NCBI RefSeq assembly: GCF_014700075.1
Contig: NZ_JACXBU010000005.1
Coordinates: forward strand, 454,792 to 518,791
Source of the DNA: Pseudomonas sp. JM0905a
Lineage (GTDB): Bacteria > Pseudomonadota > Gammaproteobacteria > Pseudomonadales > Pseudomonadaceae
Length of the DNA: 64,000 nucleotides
Direction of reading: 5' to 3'
Shown here: piece by piece, positions 19,442-27,866 of the stretch
Layout: each line of letters begins with the position of its first letter
How positions within the stretch are numbered: position 1 is the first letter of the stretch
Program-made: the position numbers and the translations under genes
The notes under the pieces: generated by a model
What the model was told of the DNA's origin: nothing
What the model saw: the letters and a program-made list of their open reading frames with translations, nothing else
The model's database searches: none

Positions 19442-20626
19442 TCAGAGGAAGAAGTCGGTGCTGTCCAGCCCCATCCCCACGCCGCCCAGGTTGAGCGCGT
19501 ACTTGCCCGGGCAGTTGGCCACGTGGGCGCGGCCGGTGTGGATATCGCGGAAGGCGCGGTTGATGCCGTGCTGGCGGAAGATGGTGGAGGCACCGCTGTT
19601 GTACATCAGGGCTTCCACCGCCTGGGCGCACTTGTCCGGGACGATGGCCGAGTCGTAGCGCATCTTCACTCGCTCGGCCATGGTCAGTGGCTCGCCGGCA
19701 ACGGCGCGCTGCATCATCAGGTCGAAGTTGCGCAGCAGCACCGTGCGGCATTCGTCCACCGTGACCATGGCCTTGGCCAGCGCGGTCTGCGCGCCCGGAT
19801 CCTGGATGATCTTGCGGCCATCGTTCACGCCCACGCGGCTCTTGTTGGCCTCGATGAACAGGTCGATCGCGCCCTGCAGTGCACCGATGGTGGACGACGA
19901 CACCGCCCGCACGAAGATCTGCCCGAAGGGCAGGCGGAACAGCGGAGCGGTGTTCACCGCGTTGCCCGGGCTGTTCTGCAGGAAGCCGTCGATGGAGCGA
20001 TGGGTGCGGTGCTCGGGCACGAACACATCCTCCACCAGCACGTCGTGGGAACCGGTGGCTTCCAGGCCCATCACGTCCCAGTTGTCGACGATGCTGTAGT
20101 CGCTACGCGGTACCAGGAAGGTGCGGTAGTCCGGGCCGTCGCCTTCCTTCTCCGGCGGCACCATGGCGCCGAGGAAGGCCCAATGGCAGTGTTTGCTGCC
20201 GGAGGAGAAGCCCCAGCGGCCGCTGAGGCGGAAGCCGCCGTCCACGCGGGTGACCTTGCCCACCGGCATGTAGGAGGAGGAGATCAGCACGCTCGAATCC
20301 TGGCCCCAGACATCCTGCGCCGCGCGGTCGTCGAACAGCGCCAGCTGCCAGTTGTGGATGGCTACCACGCCCAGTACCCAGGCGGACGACATGCAGCCCT
20401 CGGCGAGGGTCATCTGCACTTCGAAGAAGTCGCGGGGCTCCAGTTCGTAGCCCTCCCAGCGCGCGGGCTGGAGGATGCGGAAGAAGCCCGCTTCCTGGAA
20501 ATCGCGGATGGTTTCTTCCGGCAGCTGGCCGTTCTTCGCGGCCAGGGGCGCGCGTTCGCGCAGTACGGGCACCAGTTCTTTGGCACGTTGTTTCAGGCGT
20601 TGGCGGATCAGGTCTTGGTCGAGCAT
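19442..20626 (-). CDS. HsaA-like flavin-dependent monooxygenase (acyl-CoA dehydrogenase fold)
   Basis: 394 residues from the ATG at 20626 (CAGGAG 9 bases upstream), the same length as typical HsaA. HsaA hydroxylates the phenolic A-ring of 3-HSA in steroid degradation, using reduced flavin from HsaB. Visible family features are the FRILQPARWEGYEL N-terminal helix region, LAEGCMSSAWVLGV, LSGRWGFSSGSKHCHWAFLGA and the C-terminal FRQHGINRAFRDIHTGRAHVAN. It lies divergent from the HsaB-like reductase, the natural partner. It has an AACAACAAC stretch between ribosome binding site and start, and an island-type element 69 bases upstream. The true substrate may be a different phenol. Confidence 0.85.
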   Translation of the reverse strand: MLDQDLIRQRLKQRAKELVPVLRERAPLAAKNGQLPEETIRDFQEAGFFRILQPARWEGYELEPRDFFEVQMTLAEGCMSSAWVLGVVAIHNWQLALFDDRAAQDVWGQDSSVLISSSYMPVGKVTRVDGGFRLSGRWGFSSGSKHCHWAFLGAMVPPEKEGDGPDYRTFLVPRSDYSIVDNWDVMGLEATGSHDVLVEDVFVPEHRTHRSIDGFLQNSPGNAVNTAPLFRLPFGQIFVRAVSSSTIGALQGAIDLFIEANKSRVGVNDGRKIIQDPGAQTALAKAMVTVDECRTVLLRNFDLMMQRAVAGEPLTMAERVKMRYDSAIVPDKCAQAVEALMYNSGASTIFRQHGINRAFRDIHTGRAHVANCPGKYALNLGGVGMGLDSTDFFL

Positions 20627-20635
20627 GTTGTTGTT
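20627..20635 (-). promoter_or_regulatory. A-rich Hfq/Crc-type motif AACAACAAC
   Basis: Lies exactly between the AGGAG ribosome binding site and ATG of the HsaA-like gene, so protein binding would block initiation. Confidence 0.55.
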
Positions 20636-20695
20636 CTCCTGTTGAAGGCTTTTCCACCTATCGCCGGGCATTCAAACAACGGGCAAGCGGGGTGG

Positions 20696-20713
20696 CATCC
20701 TTCAAACGGACCA
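20696..20713 (-). promoter_or_regulatory. Island operator-like element, degenerate site
   Basis: TGGTCC-GTTT-GAAGGATG, 69 bases before the HsaA-like start codon. It is the weakest of the set but has the expected position and orientation. Confidence 0.4.
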
Positions 20714-20756
20714 TATGCACGAGCGCGGAGCTGCTTGCTTGCAGGGGCTGCTCTTT

Positions 20757-20854
20757 TGTGGGGGCGAATTCATTCGCTATGCAGGCCGAAGGTCTGCCCT
20801 TCAGCCCAACAGGTGGCAGCTGCGCTGCCATTAGCGAATGAATTCGCCCCCACA
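20757..20854. repeat. 98-bp element with 23-bp inverted ends (family A doublet)
   Basis: Arms TGTGGGGGCGAATTCATTCG.. (20757-20779) and its exact complement (20832-20854). It lies in the divergent promoter region between the HsaA-like and HsaB-like genes, between their two operator-like sites. Confidence 0.9.
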
Positions 20855-20885
20855 AGTGGAAAGCCCCATGTACCGGCGTTCTGAC

Positions 20886-20903
20886 TAGTCCCCTCGGACG
20901 ATG
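20886..20903 (+). promoter_or_regulatory. Island operator-like element, site 3
   Basis: TAGTCC-CCTC-GGACGATG, full match to the consensus, 60 bases before the flavin reductase start codon. An AAGAAT hexamer about 30 bases downstream could be the -10 box, placing the element near -45. Confidence 0.7.
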
Positions 20904-20943
20904 ACTGCCCCAGGGGCCTGGCGAAGAATCGGCTCCACTTGAG

Positions 20944-20952
20944 AACAACAAG
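20944..20952 (+). promoter_or_regulatory. A-rich Hfq/Crc-type motif AACAACAAG
   Basis: Followed directly by AGG, giving AACAACAAGAGG over the ribosome binding site of the flavin reductase gene, the arrangement known from the Crc target amiE. Confidence 0.6.
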
Positions 20953-20963
20953 AGGGCAGTGCG

Positions 20964-21470
20964 ATGAGCCAGGCCGATCTGAAAGGCGAGATGCTCCAGG
21001 CGATGCGTCGTCTGGCCAAGTCCGTGACCATCATCACCACCAGCAACGGCCAGGAGCGGTTCGCCATGTCCGCCACCGCCGTGGATTCGCTTTCCACCGA
21101 GCCGCCGTCGCTGCTCATCTGCGTGAACAAGACCGCGTCGCTGCACGCCGTGCTGGATGCGGGCGCGGACTTCTGCGTCAACATCCTCGGCCTGGAACAG
21201 GAAGAGCTGTCCCACCTGTGCAGCGGCCCGGTGAAGGGCGAGGCGCGCTTCCAGCGTGGCGACTGGCGCAACAGCGAGGGCGGGATTCCCTACCTGGGCG
21301 ATGCGCAGTCCGCCATCCTCTGCCAGCAGGACGGCAAGTTCAGCTACGGCACCCATACCATCTTCATCGGCCGCATCGTGGAGATCCACAACAGCGCCGA
21401 GATCAGCCCGCTGGTCTACCTCAACGGCGCGTACACCACGACCGCGCCGTCCCTGGCCGCAGCCAGCTGA
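20964..21470 (+). CDS. HsaB-like NAD(P)H:flavin reductase
   Basis: 168 residues, single flavin-reductase-like domain: AMRRLAKSVTIITTSNGQERFAMSATAVDSLSTEPPSLLICVNKTAS, then GEARFQRGDW and a C-terminal LVYLNGAY. It supplies reduced flavin to a two-component monooxygenase. The divergent HsaA-like gene is the obvious partner, and the LLM oxidoreductase a possible second one. It is first gene of a plus-strand operon ending at the terminator near 25040. An island element and an AACAACAAG motif lie upstream. Confidence 0.88.
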   Translation: MSQADLKGEMLQAMRRLAKSVTIITTSNGQERFAMSATAVDSLSTEPPSLLICVNKTASLHAVLDAGADFCVNILGLEQEELSHLCSGPVKGEARFQRGDWRNSEGGIPYLGDAQSAILCQQDGKFSYGTHTIFIGRIVEIHNSAEISPLVYLNGAYTTTAPSLAAAS

Positions 21471-21477
21471 GCGCGCC

Positions 21478-23154
21478 ATGACGGCCATGGAGCAGACCCC
21501 GGAAGCGCCGCTGCGCGTGCGTGATGCCGCGCAGCTGGCCTGGGACGACAGCGCCGACCTGCTGGTGGTCGGCTTCGGTGGTGCCGGCGTGTGTGCTGCC
21601 ATCGAGGCCGCAAGCCGGGGCGTTTCGGTACTGGCCCTGGATCGCTTCCAGGGCGGCGGTGCCACGGCACGCAGCGGCGGCGTGGTCTACGCCGGTGGCG
21701 GTACGTCGCAGCAGGCCGACGCGGGTGTGGAAGACTCAGTCGAGGCCATGTACGACTACCTGCGCCAGGAAGTGGACGAGGCGGTTTCCGCCGAGACGCT
21801 GCGTGGCTTCTGTCAGGACAGCCGCGCCAACCTGGCCTGGCTGGAGCAGCAGGGCGCGGCCTTCCAGGGCAGCGTGCCGCCGCTGAAAACCTCCTACCCC
21901 AGCGATCAGTACTACCTCTACTACTCGGGCAACGAAGCGGTACCGAGCTACGCCGCCCAGGCGCGTCCCGCCCCGCGTGGCCACCGTGCGCTGGGTTCCG
22001 GCATGTCCGGGATCGCCCTGTTCCGGCCCTTGGCTGCCACCGCTTTGCGCAAGGGCGTGCGCCTGCGTCGCCAGTGCGAGGTTCGCCGCCTGGTGCTGGA
22101 TGATGCCGGCACCGTGCTCGGTGTCGAAGCCTGGGAACTGCCAGCCGGCAGCCGTGCCGCGAAGCGTCACGCGCGGCTGAGCCGCTGGACCGATGCGATT
22201 CACCCCTATGCACCGGCCCTCGCCGAGGGCTGGCGCCGCAAGCTGCGTGCGCTGGAACTGGCCCACGGGCAACGCCGGCTGATCCGCGCCCTGCATGGGG
22301 TGCTGCTCAGCTCGGGTGGGTTCGTTTTCAACCGCGCCATGCTCACCGTGCATGCGCCGCGCTATCTCGACGGCTTGCCGCTGGGCACCAGTGGTTGCGA
22401 TGGCAGCGGCATCCGCCTCGGCCAGAGTGCCGGCGGCCGCACCGCGCGCATGGAACGGGCGAGCGCCTGGCGCTTCATCAATCCGCCGCTGGCCTGGGCT
22501 CGCGGGCTGATCGTCAATGCAGAAGCCCGGCGCTACTGCAATGAAGAGGTGTACGGCGCCAAGCTTGGCCACGCCATGGTGGAAGAGCAGGGCGGTCGCG
22601 CCATCCTCATTCTCAATCGCGCGCTGATGAAGGAAGCCTTCGCCCAGGTGGGACCGGGCAAGGTCTGGTCCTTCCAGCGCCTGCCTGCCGTGCTCAACAT
22701 GCTGTTCAACGCCCGCCGTGGCCGCAGCCTCGCCGAACTGGCGGAGCGCACTGGCTTGCCGCAGGCGAACCTCGAGCGCACGGTGGCCGCCTATAACGCT
22801 GCAGCGCGGGGAGACCGCGACGACGAGCTGGGCAAGTCGAAGGCGTTCCTCGCACCGCTGGACGAAGGCCCCTGGTACGCCCTGGACCTCTCGTTCGACA
22901 GCAAGCTCTTCCCCTGTCCGGTGATCACCCTCGGCGGCCTGACCGTGTGCGAGCGCAGCGGCCAGGTGCTGGGGGAAGACGGCCAGCCCGTCCCCGGCCT
23001 GTTCAGCGCCGGCCGCAATGCGGTGGGCGTGGCCTCCAATTTTTATGTGTCCGGCCTGTCCCTGGCCGACTGCATCCACTCTGGACGCCGGGTCGGTGCT
23101 CATGTGGCGGGCCTGGTTCGTGCCGCTCTGGCTTTCCAAGGAGAACAACAATGA
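21478..23154 (+). CDS. KstD-like FAD-dependent oxidoreductase (fumarate reductase/steroid dehydrogenase family)
   Basis: 558 residues from the ATG at 21478, 7 bases after the reductase stop; ATG 21487 is an alternative. The N-terminal dinucleotide fold LLVVGFGGAGVCAAIEAASRGVSVLALD binds FAD. A GGGATARSGGVVYAGGG loop follows, and the C-terminal PGLFSAGRNAVGVASNFYVSGLSLAD closes the FAD domain. The family includes 3-ketosteroid delta-1- and delta-4-dehydrogenases, which desaturate ring A. This protein is divergent from classical KstD at the C-terminus, so the exact reaction is not certain. It overlaps the next gene by ATGA. Confidence 0.8.
   Translation: MTAMEQTPEAPLRVRDAAQLAWDDSADLLVVGFGGAGVCAAIEAASRGVSVLALDRFQGGGATARSGGVVYAGGGTSQQADAGVEDSVEAMYDYLRQEVDEAVSAETLRGFCQDSRANLAWLEQQGAAFQGSVPPLKTSYPSDQYYLYYSGNEAVPSYAAQARPAPRGHRALGSGMSGIALFRPLAATALRKGVRLRRQCEVRRLVLDDAGTVLGVEAWELPAGSRAAKRHARLSRWTDAIHPYAPALAEGWRRKLRALELAHGQRRLIRALHGVLLSSGGFVFNRAMLTVHAPRYLDGLPLGTSGCDGSGIRLGQSAGGRTARMERASAWRFINPPLAWARGLIVNAEARRYCNEEVYGAKLGHAMVEEQGGRAILILNRALMKEAFAQVGPGKVWSFQRLPAVLNMLFNARRGRSLAELAERTGLPQANLERTVAAYNAAARGDRDDELGKSKAFLAPLDEGPWYALDLSFDSKLFPCPVITLGGLTVCERSGQVLGEDGQPVPGLFSAGRNAVGVASNFYVSGLSLADCIHSGRRVGAHVAGLVRAALAFQGEQQ
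23144..23151 (+). promoter_or_regulatory. A-rich Hfq/Crc-type motif AACAACAA
   Basis: Sits between AAGGAG and the ATG of the SDR gene at 23151, still inside the end of the upstream flavoprotein frame. Confidence 0.45.
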
Positions 23155-23909
23155 AACGAGTCGAAGGCAAGGTCTGCATCGTCACCGGCGCCGCCAGTGG
23201 TGCGGGGCGCGATGACGCGCTGCTGCTGGCCAGCGAAGGGGCGAAAGTGGTGCTCACCGACCTCAATGACGAGGCCGGCCGCCAGGTAGCTGCGGAGATC
23301 GGCGCGAACGCGCTGTTCGTCCGCCAGGACATTTCCAGCGAAGCCGATTGGCAGAACGTCATCAAGGTCACCCTGGAAACCTTCGGCCGCCTCGATGTGC
23401 TGGTGAACAACGCCGGCATCCTCGCCCTGGCCAGTATCGAGGACACCAGCCTGGAGCTCTGGCAGAAGATCCAGCGGATCAACAGCGACGGCTACTTCCT
23501 CGGCTGCAAGCACGCCATCGCGGCGATGAAGGACAGCGGCGGCGGCTCGATCATCAACATGTCGTCGGTTGCCGCCCTGGGTGGCATGCCGGCCTTCTGC
23601 GCCTACTCCGCCTCCAAGGGCGCGGTGGCCGCACTGACCCGCTCCGTCGCGCTGCACTGCAAGCAGCAGGGCTACCGCATCCGTTGCAACAGCGTGCACC
23701 CGGACGGCATCAACACACCGATGACCCAGCCGCTGACGGGCCTGCAGAACGTGCCGCAAGCGGTGCTGGACCAGGACCCGAAGAACCGCATGTGCGCCCC
23801 GCGCGACATCGCCAACCTGGTGCTCTTCCTCGCCTCCGATGAATCGCGCTTCATCAACGGCAGCGAGCTGCGTATCGACAACGCGCAGACCATCAGCGGT
23901 CTGCTTTGA
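23151..23909 (+). CDS. Short-chain dehydrogenase/reductase (hydroxysteroid-dehydrogenase-like)
   Basis: 252 residues. It begins at 23151 with a 4-base ATGA overlap and AAGGAG upstream. The classical SDR pattern is present: TGAASGAG (cofactor), NNAGI, active site MSS...YSASK. An Asp follows the second strand (LTDLND), which suggests NAD rather than NADP. VHPDGINTPM replaces the more usual PG motif, as seen in 3-alpha/20-beta-hydroxysteroid dehydrogenase-like SDRs. It probably oxidises a ring hydroxyl group of the pathway substrate. Confidence 0.85.
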   Translation: MKRVEGKVCIVTGAASGAGRDDALLLASEGAKVVLTDLNDEAGRQVAAEIGANALFVRQDISSEADWQNVIKVTLETFGRLDVLVNNAGILALASIEDTSLELWQKIQRINSDGYFLGCKHAIAAMKDSGGGSIINMSSVAALGGMPAFCAYSASKGAVAALTRSVALHCKQQGYRIRCNSVHPDGINTPMTQPLTGLQNVPQAVLDQDPKNRMCAPRDIANLVLFLASDESRFINGSELRIDNAQTISGLL

Positions 23910-23922
23910 TCCGGAGATTGTG

Positions 23923-24981
23923 ATGGGTAGCGTGCAGCCACTTGTGATCGAGTCGCAGCAGTCCGGCGCCTTCCAGCTGGAAGTGGCCGAGGTGATAGCC
24001 GAGACCCACGACAGCCGCTCCCTGGTGCTGCGGATACCCGCTGAGCTGGAAGCGCGCTTCCAGTACAAGGCGGGGCAGTACTTGGGCTTTCGCGTGGTGC
24101 TCGGCGGCAAGCGGCTGACGCGCTGCTACTCCATGTCCAGCTCGCCGGATTGCGACGCCCTGCCCAAGGTCACCATCAAGCGGGTGGACGGCGGTCGGGT
24201 GTCCAACTGGTTCAATGACCAGGTGCGTCCCGGCGACCTGCTGGAGGTGCTGCCGCCCGCGGGGCATTTCCAACTGCGCCCCGGTGAGCACGACCTGGTG
24301 CTGTTCGGTGGCGGATCGGGGATCACCCCGGTGTTCTCCATCCTCAAGTCGGCGCTGAAGACCACCGGCCGCCGGATCAAGCTGGTGTACGCCAACCGCG
24401 ACGAAGCTTCGGTGATCTTCCGCGATGAGCTGAAGGCACTGGCCAAGGCCCATGTGGACCAGCTGGAAGTGGTGCATGTGCTGGATTCGGTGCAGGGCTT
24501 CCTCAGCCAGGGCGAAGTGCGCCAGCTGGTGCGCGGCCACGCCGGTGCGGAGTTCTACATCTGCGGCCCCGGGCCCTTCATGGACACTGTCGAAGGTGCC
24601 CTGCTGGCACTGGGCGAGGCGCGTGAACGCATCCATGTGGAGCGCTTTGTCTCGCCGCCTGATCCGGATGCCCAGGAGGCCGTTCCGGCGGCCGCTGGCG
24701 TCGAGGCGGAGCAACTGCTGGTGGAGCTCGACGGCCAGCTCAGCGAAGTGCCCGTGCAATCGGGCGAGACCCTGCTGCAGAGCATGCGTAATGCCGGCCT
24801 CGACGCGCCTTACTCCTGCGAAGAAGGCTTCTGCGGCGCCTGCATGTGCAAGGTGGAGGAGGGCGAAGTGGTGCTCTCGCGCAACGATATTCTCAGCCCC
24901 GCGGAACTCGCCGAAGGCTGGACCCTGGCATGCCAGGGCCGCCCCGGCAGCGCGCGGCTGAAACTGAAGTTTCCGGGGTGA
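23923..24981 (+). CDS. KshB-like oxygenase reductase (FAD, NAD, plant-type 2Fe-2S)
   Basis: 352 residues from the ATG at 23923 (CGGAG upstream). Domains in order: FAD-binding (RCYSMSSSP, about residue 68), NAD-binding (GGGSGITPVFSIL and CGPGPFM), and a C-terminal ferredoxin with CX4CX2CX29C. This is the layout of KshB, which passes electrons to the KshA oxygenase in steroid 9-alpha-hydroxylation, and of PaaE. The likely partner is the Rieske oxygenase at 38578. It is the last gene before a terminator. Confidence 0.87.
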   Translation: MGSVQPLVIESQQSGAFQLEVAEVIAETHDSRSLVLRIPAELEARFQYKAGQYLGFRVVLGGKRLTRCYSMSSSPDCDALPKVTIKRVDGGRVSNWFNDQVRPGDLLEVLPPAGHFQLRPGEHDLVLFGGGSGITPVFSILKSALKTTGRRIKLVYANRDEASVIFRDELKALAKAHVDQLEVVHVLDSVQGFLSQGEVRQLVRGHAGAEFYICGPGPFMDTVEGALLALGEARERIHVERFVSPPDPDAQEAVPAAAGVEAEQLLVELDGQLSEVPVQSGETLLQSMRNAGLDAPYSCEEGFCGACMCKVEEGEVVLSRNDILSPAELAEGWTLACQGRPGSARLKLKFPG

Positions 24982-25037
24982 CAGCCGGGGGCTACCGCCC
25001 TTGCGGGTGGTATTGAGCGTGTATGTCTGTGCCTTTA

Positions 25038-25062
25038 CACCCGGCTTCGGCCGGGTTTTTTA
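25038..25062 (+). terminator. Rho-independent terminator of the reductase operon
   Basis: ACCCGGC TTC GGCCGGGT-type stem followed by TTTTTT, 57 bases past the KshB-like stop. Confidence 0.9.
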
Positions 25063-25072
25063 TTGTGAAGAT

Positions 25073-25278
25073 GTAGGTTGGGAAGAGCGCAGCGAAGCCC
25101 AACAGGGGACATGGATTTGTTGGGCTTCGCGTAGCTCAGCCACAACCTACGGGTGTGTAGGGTGGAAGTCGCTTTTTACTTCCACCAGCGGAGTTCCCGG
25201 CGGGCACGGATGGTGGATCGGTAAAGCGTGATCCACCCTTCGGCTGCACTCCTCTTTGCGAATGAATTCGCCCCCACA
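25073..25278. repeat. Three palindromic elements in a row
   Basis: 25073-25150 is the GTAGGTTG family (other copy at 17536). 25157-25239 is the GTAGGGTGGA family (other copy at 19336). 25258-25278 is a single family A core (GCGAATGAATTCGCCCCCACA). No gene is visible in this 300-base gap between the two operons. Confidence 0.8.
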
Positions 25279-25308
25279 TCGACGGAGCTGAATCCGACCC
25301 TGCGGGCG

Positions 25309-25326
25309 TAGTCTCAACGGACGATC
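25309..25326 (+). promoter_or_regulatory. Island operator-like element, site 4
   Basis: TAGTCT-CAAC-GGACGATC, 69 bases before the SDR start at 25396. A TAGACT hexamer about 20 bases downstream could serve as -10 box. Confidence 0.6.
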
Positions 25327-25371
25327 ACTCCTGCCCACTCCGGCGGTAGACTCCGCCGAAAGCCCCATTCC

Positions 25372-25380
25372 AACAACAAG
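25372..25380 (+). promoter_or_regulatory. A-rich Hfq/Crc-type motif AACAACAAG
   Basis: In the leader of the SDR gene at 25396, just ahead of its GAGG ribosome binding site. Confidence 0.5.
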
Positions 25381-25395
25381 ACATCGAGGTTTGCC

Positions 25396-26169
25396 ATGGC
25401 GCGTCTGTCCAACAAGGTTGCGGTCATCACCGGTGCCGCTTCGGGTATCGGTCTGGCCTGTGTTCGCCGCTTCGTCGCCGAGGGCGCGCAGGTGGTTGGG
25501 CTGGACGTGGGTGAGCCCCGCGCGGATGTCGTCGCCAGCCTGGAAGGGCTGCAGCCGGCGCCGCTGTTCATGACCCTGGACGTGCGCGACGAGGCGCGTG
25601 TGCAGGCGGTGATGGAAGAAGTGGCTGCACGCTTCGGCCGCATCGACGTGCTGGTCAATGCCGCCGGCATCGCCAGCCGTGGCAGCATCACCGAGACCAG
25701 CACCGAGGAATGGCGCCGGGTTCTGGACATCCATCTGACCGGCACCATGCTCACCAGCCGCTATGCACTGCCGCCGATGCTCGCCCAGCGCAGCGGCTCG
25801 ATCATCAACTTCGGTTCGATCTTCGGCCTGCAGGGCTGCGACGGCAACGCCGCCTACAACACCGCCAAGGGCGGCATCACCCAGCTGACCCGCTCCATGG
25901 CTATCGACTACGGCCACGCCAATATCCGCGTCAACGGCCTCTGCCCGGGGCTGATCGACACGCCCATGACCCAGATGGTCAAGGAGCAGAAGGAGTTCCA
26001 CGCCTACTTCGCCTCCCAGCACATGCTCTGCCGTGCCGGACAGCCGGAAGAGGTGGCCAGCGTGGCGCTGTTCCTCGCTTCCGACGACGCCTCCTTCGTC
26101 AGCGGGCAGATGATCGCGGTGGATGGCGGTTTCTCCGCCGGCCGCCGTTTCGCACCGCCGCAAGCCTGA
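25396..26169 (+). CDS. Short-chain dehydrogenase/reductase
   Basis: 257 residues; CATCGAGG lies upstream of the ATG. It has TGAASGIG, NAAGI, FGSIFGL...YNTAK catalytic residues and LCPGLIDTPM. The GLDVG segment with an Asp suggests NAD(H). It is first of a two-gene operon with the FadD3-like ligase, so it likely acts on a hydroxyl or ketone of the acid that the ligase activates, or of the resulting CoA ester. It carries an island element and an AACAACAAG leader motif. Confidence 0.85.
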   Translation: MARLSNKVAVITGAASGIGLACVRRFVAEGAQVVGLDVGEPRADVVASLEGLQPAPLFMTLDVRDEARVQAVMEEVAARFGRIDVLVNAAGIASRGSITETSTEEWRRVLDIHLTGTMLTSRYALPPMLAQRSGSIINFGSIFGLQGCDGNAAYNTAKGGITQLTRSMAIDYGHANIRVNGLCPGLIDTPMTQMVKEQKEFHAYFASQHMLCRAGQPEEVASVALFLASDDASFVSGQMIAVDGGFSAGRRFAPPQA

Positions 26170-26233
26170 TTTCCCATCCATGCCACGGCCGGGTTCGCCC
26201 GGCCGTTGCCCCGTCGCGCCCCGAGAAAAGCCC

Positions 26234-27802
26234 ATGACCGACCTGGAAAGCGTCCTGACCATTCCTCAGCTGCTGGCCGTCACCGCGACCCGCTACGGCG
26301 AATCCATGGCCATCGAGGACGACAGCGTCCGCATCAGCTACCACCGGCTCGACCAGTTGCGCCGCCAGGCCGCCCGCGCCCTGCTGGCGCTGGACATCCA
26401 GGCCGGCGAGCGGGTGGCGATCTGGGCGCCGAACGTCCACGAGTGGATTGTCGCCGCCATCGCCCTGCAGAGCGTCGGCGCGGTGCTGGTCCCGCTGAAT
26501 ACGCGGATGAAGGGCAGCGAGGCGGGCTTCATCCTGCGTGAGAGCGGCGCCAGCCTGCTGTTCGTGATTGGCGAGTTCCTTGGTACCGACTACCCGTCGC
26601 TGCTGGCCGGCGAAGCGCTGCCTGCGCTGCGCACACGCATCTGTCTGCGCGGCGCGGCACCGGATTGCCTGGGCTGGGACGATTTCATGGCGCTGGCGGA
26701 CGAGGTGTCCCCGGCGGAATTGGTGGTGCGCGAGAGCCAGGTGGACCAGCACAGCCTGTCGGACCTGCTGTTCACCTCCGGCACCACCGGCAAGCCCAAG
26801 GGCGTGATGACCGCCCACGGCCAGAACCTGCGCATCGTCCGCGACTGGAGCACCATGGTCGGCCTGCGCCCTGGCGATCGCTACCTGATCGTCAACCCGT
26901 TCTTCCACAGCTTCGGCTACAAGGCCGGCTGGCTGGCGGCCCTGATGCGCGGTTGCTGCATCCTGCCGCAGCAGGTGTTCGATGTGCCGGTGATGCTCGA
27001 ACGCGTCGCCCGTGAGCGGGTGAATGTGCTGCCTGGGCCGCCGACCCTGTACCAGTCGATCCTGGCCTTCCCCGAGCGCGAGCGCTTCGACCTGTCCAGC
27101 CTGCGGGTGGCGGTGACCGGCGCGGCCTCGGTGCCGGTGGAAATGGTGCGGCGCATGCGCAGCGAGCTCGGCTTCGAAACCATCGTTACCGCCTACGGCC
27201 TGACCGAGGCCTGCGGCTTCGTCACCATTTGCCGGCCGGGGGATTCCGCCGAGCGGGTGGCAACCACCTCGGGCCGCGCCTTCCCGGATGTGGAAGTGCG
27301 CTGCGTCGATGCCACTGGCAACCCGGTACCGCCGGGCGAACCGGGCGAATTGCTGGTGCGTGGCTACAACCTGATGCAGGGCTACTTCAACAACCCCGAA
27401 GCCACCGCTGAAGCCATCGATTCCGATGGATGGCTGCACACCGGCGACATCGGCGTGCTGGATGAGGACGGTTACCTGCGCATCACCGACCGCATCAAGG
27501 ACATGTTCATCACCGGCGGCTTCAACGTGTACCCGGCGGAGATCGAACAGGTGATCCTGCGCTATCCGGGCGTGGCCCAGGCGGCGGTGATCGGCATTCC
27601 CGACGAGCGCCTGGGGGAGGTGGCCATGGCCTTCCTGCTGCCCGCGTCCGGCCAACAACTGGATACCGGCAACTTCCTTGCCTGGTGCCGCGAGCAGATG
27701 GCCAACTACAAGGTCCCGCGCCGCGCCCAGGTGGTGGATGCCATGCCGCTCAATGCGGCCGGCAAGGTGACCAAGGACGCCCTGCGCAAGATGGCGGTGT
27801 AA
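26234..27802 (+). CDS. FadD3-like acyl-CoA synthetase
   Basis: 522 residues from the ATG at 26234. Adenylate-forming enzyme that activates a carboxylic acid to its CoA ester. P-loop LLFTSGTTGKPKGVMTAHG, then VNPFFHSFGYKAGWLAALMRG, YGLTEACG (A5), GWLHTGDIGVLDEDGYLRITDRIKDMFITGGFNVYPAEIE (A7-A8) and the catalytic lysine in NAAGKVTKDAL (A10). The NPFFHSFGYKAG segment resembles FadD3, which activates the C/D-ring propionate of steroids. It converges with a LuxR-type gene. A close paralogue lies at 43885. Confidence 0.88.
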   Translation: MTDLESVLTIPQLLAVTATRYGESMAIEDDSVRISYHRLDQLRRQAARALLALDIQAGERVAIWAPNVHEWIVAAIALQSVGAVLVPLNTRMKGSEAGFILRESGASLLFVIGEFLGTDYPSLLAGEALPALRTRICLRGAAPDCLGWDDFMALADEVSPAELVVRESQVDQHSLSDLLFTSGTTGKPKGVMTAHGQNLRIVRDWSTMVGLRPGDRYLIVNPFFHSFGYKAGWLAALMRGCCILPQQVFDVPVMLERVARERVNVLPGPPTLYQSILAFPERERFDLSSLRVAVTGAASVPVEMVRRMRSELGFETIVTAYGLTEACGFVTICRPGDSAERVATTSGRAFPDVEVRCVDATGNPVPPGEPGELLVRGYNLMQGYFNNPEATAEAIDSDGWLHTGDIGVLDEDGYLRITDRIKDMFITGGFNVYPAEIEQVILRYPGVAQAAVIGIPDERLGEVAMAFLLPASGQQLDTGNFLAWCREQMANYKVPRRAQVVDAMPLNAAGKVTKDALRKMAV

Positions 27803-27833
27803 GGCGAAAGGCCTGGCATCGAACGGCTTTTCT

Positions 27834-27861
27834 GTGGGGGCGAATAAATTCGCCCCTACAA
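27834..27861. repeat. Single short family A palindrome between convergent genes
   Basis: TGTGGGGGCGAATAAATTCGCCCCTACA, written here in halves TGTGGGGGCGAAT and AAATTCGCCCCTACA, forms a stem between the FadD3-like and LuxR stop codons and may double as a terminator. Confidence 0.6.
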
Positions 27862-27866
27862 CCGAA

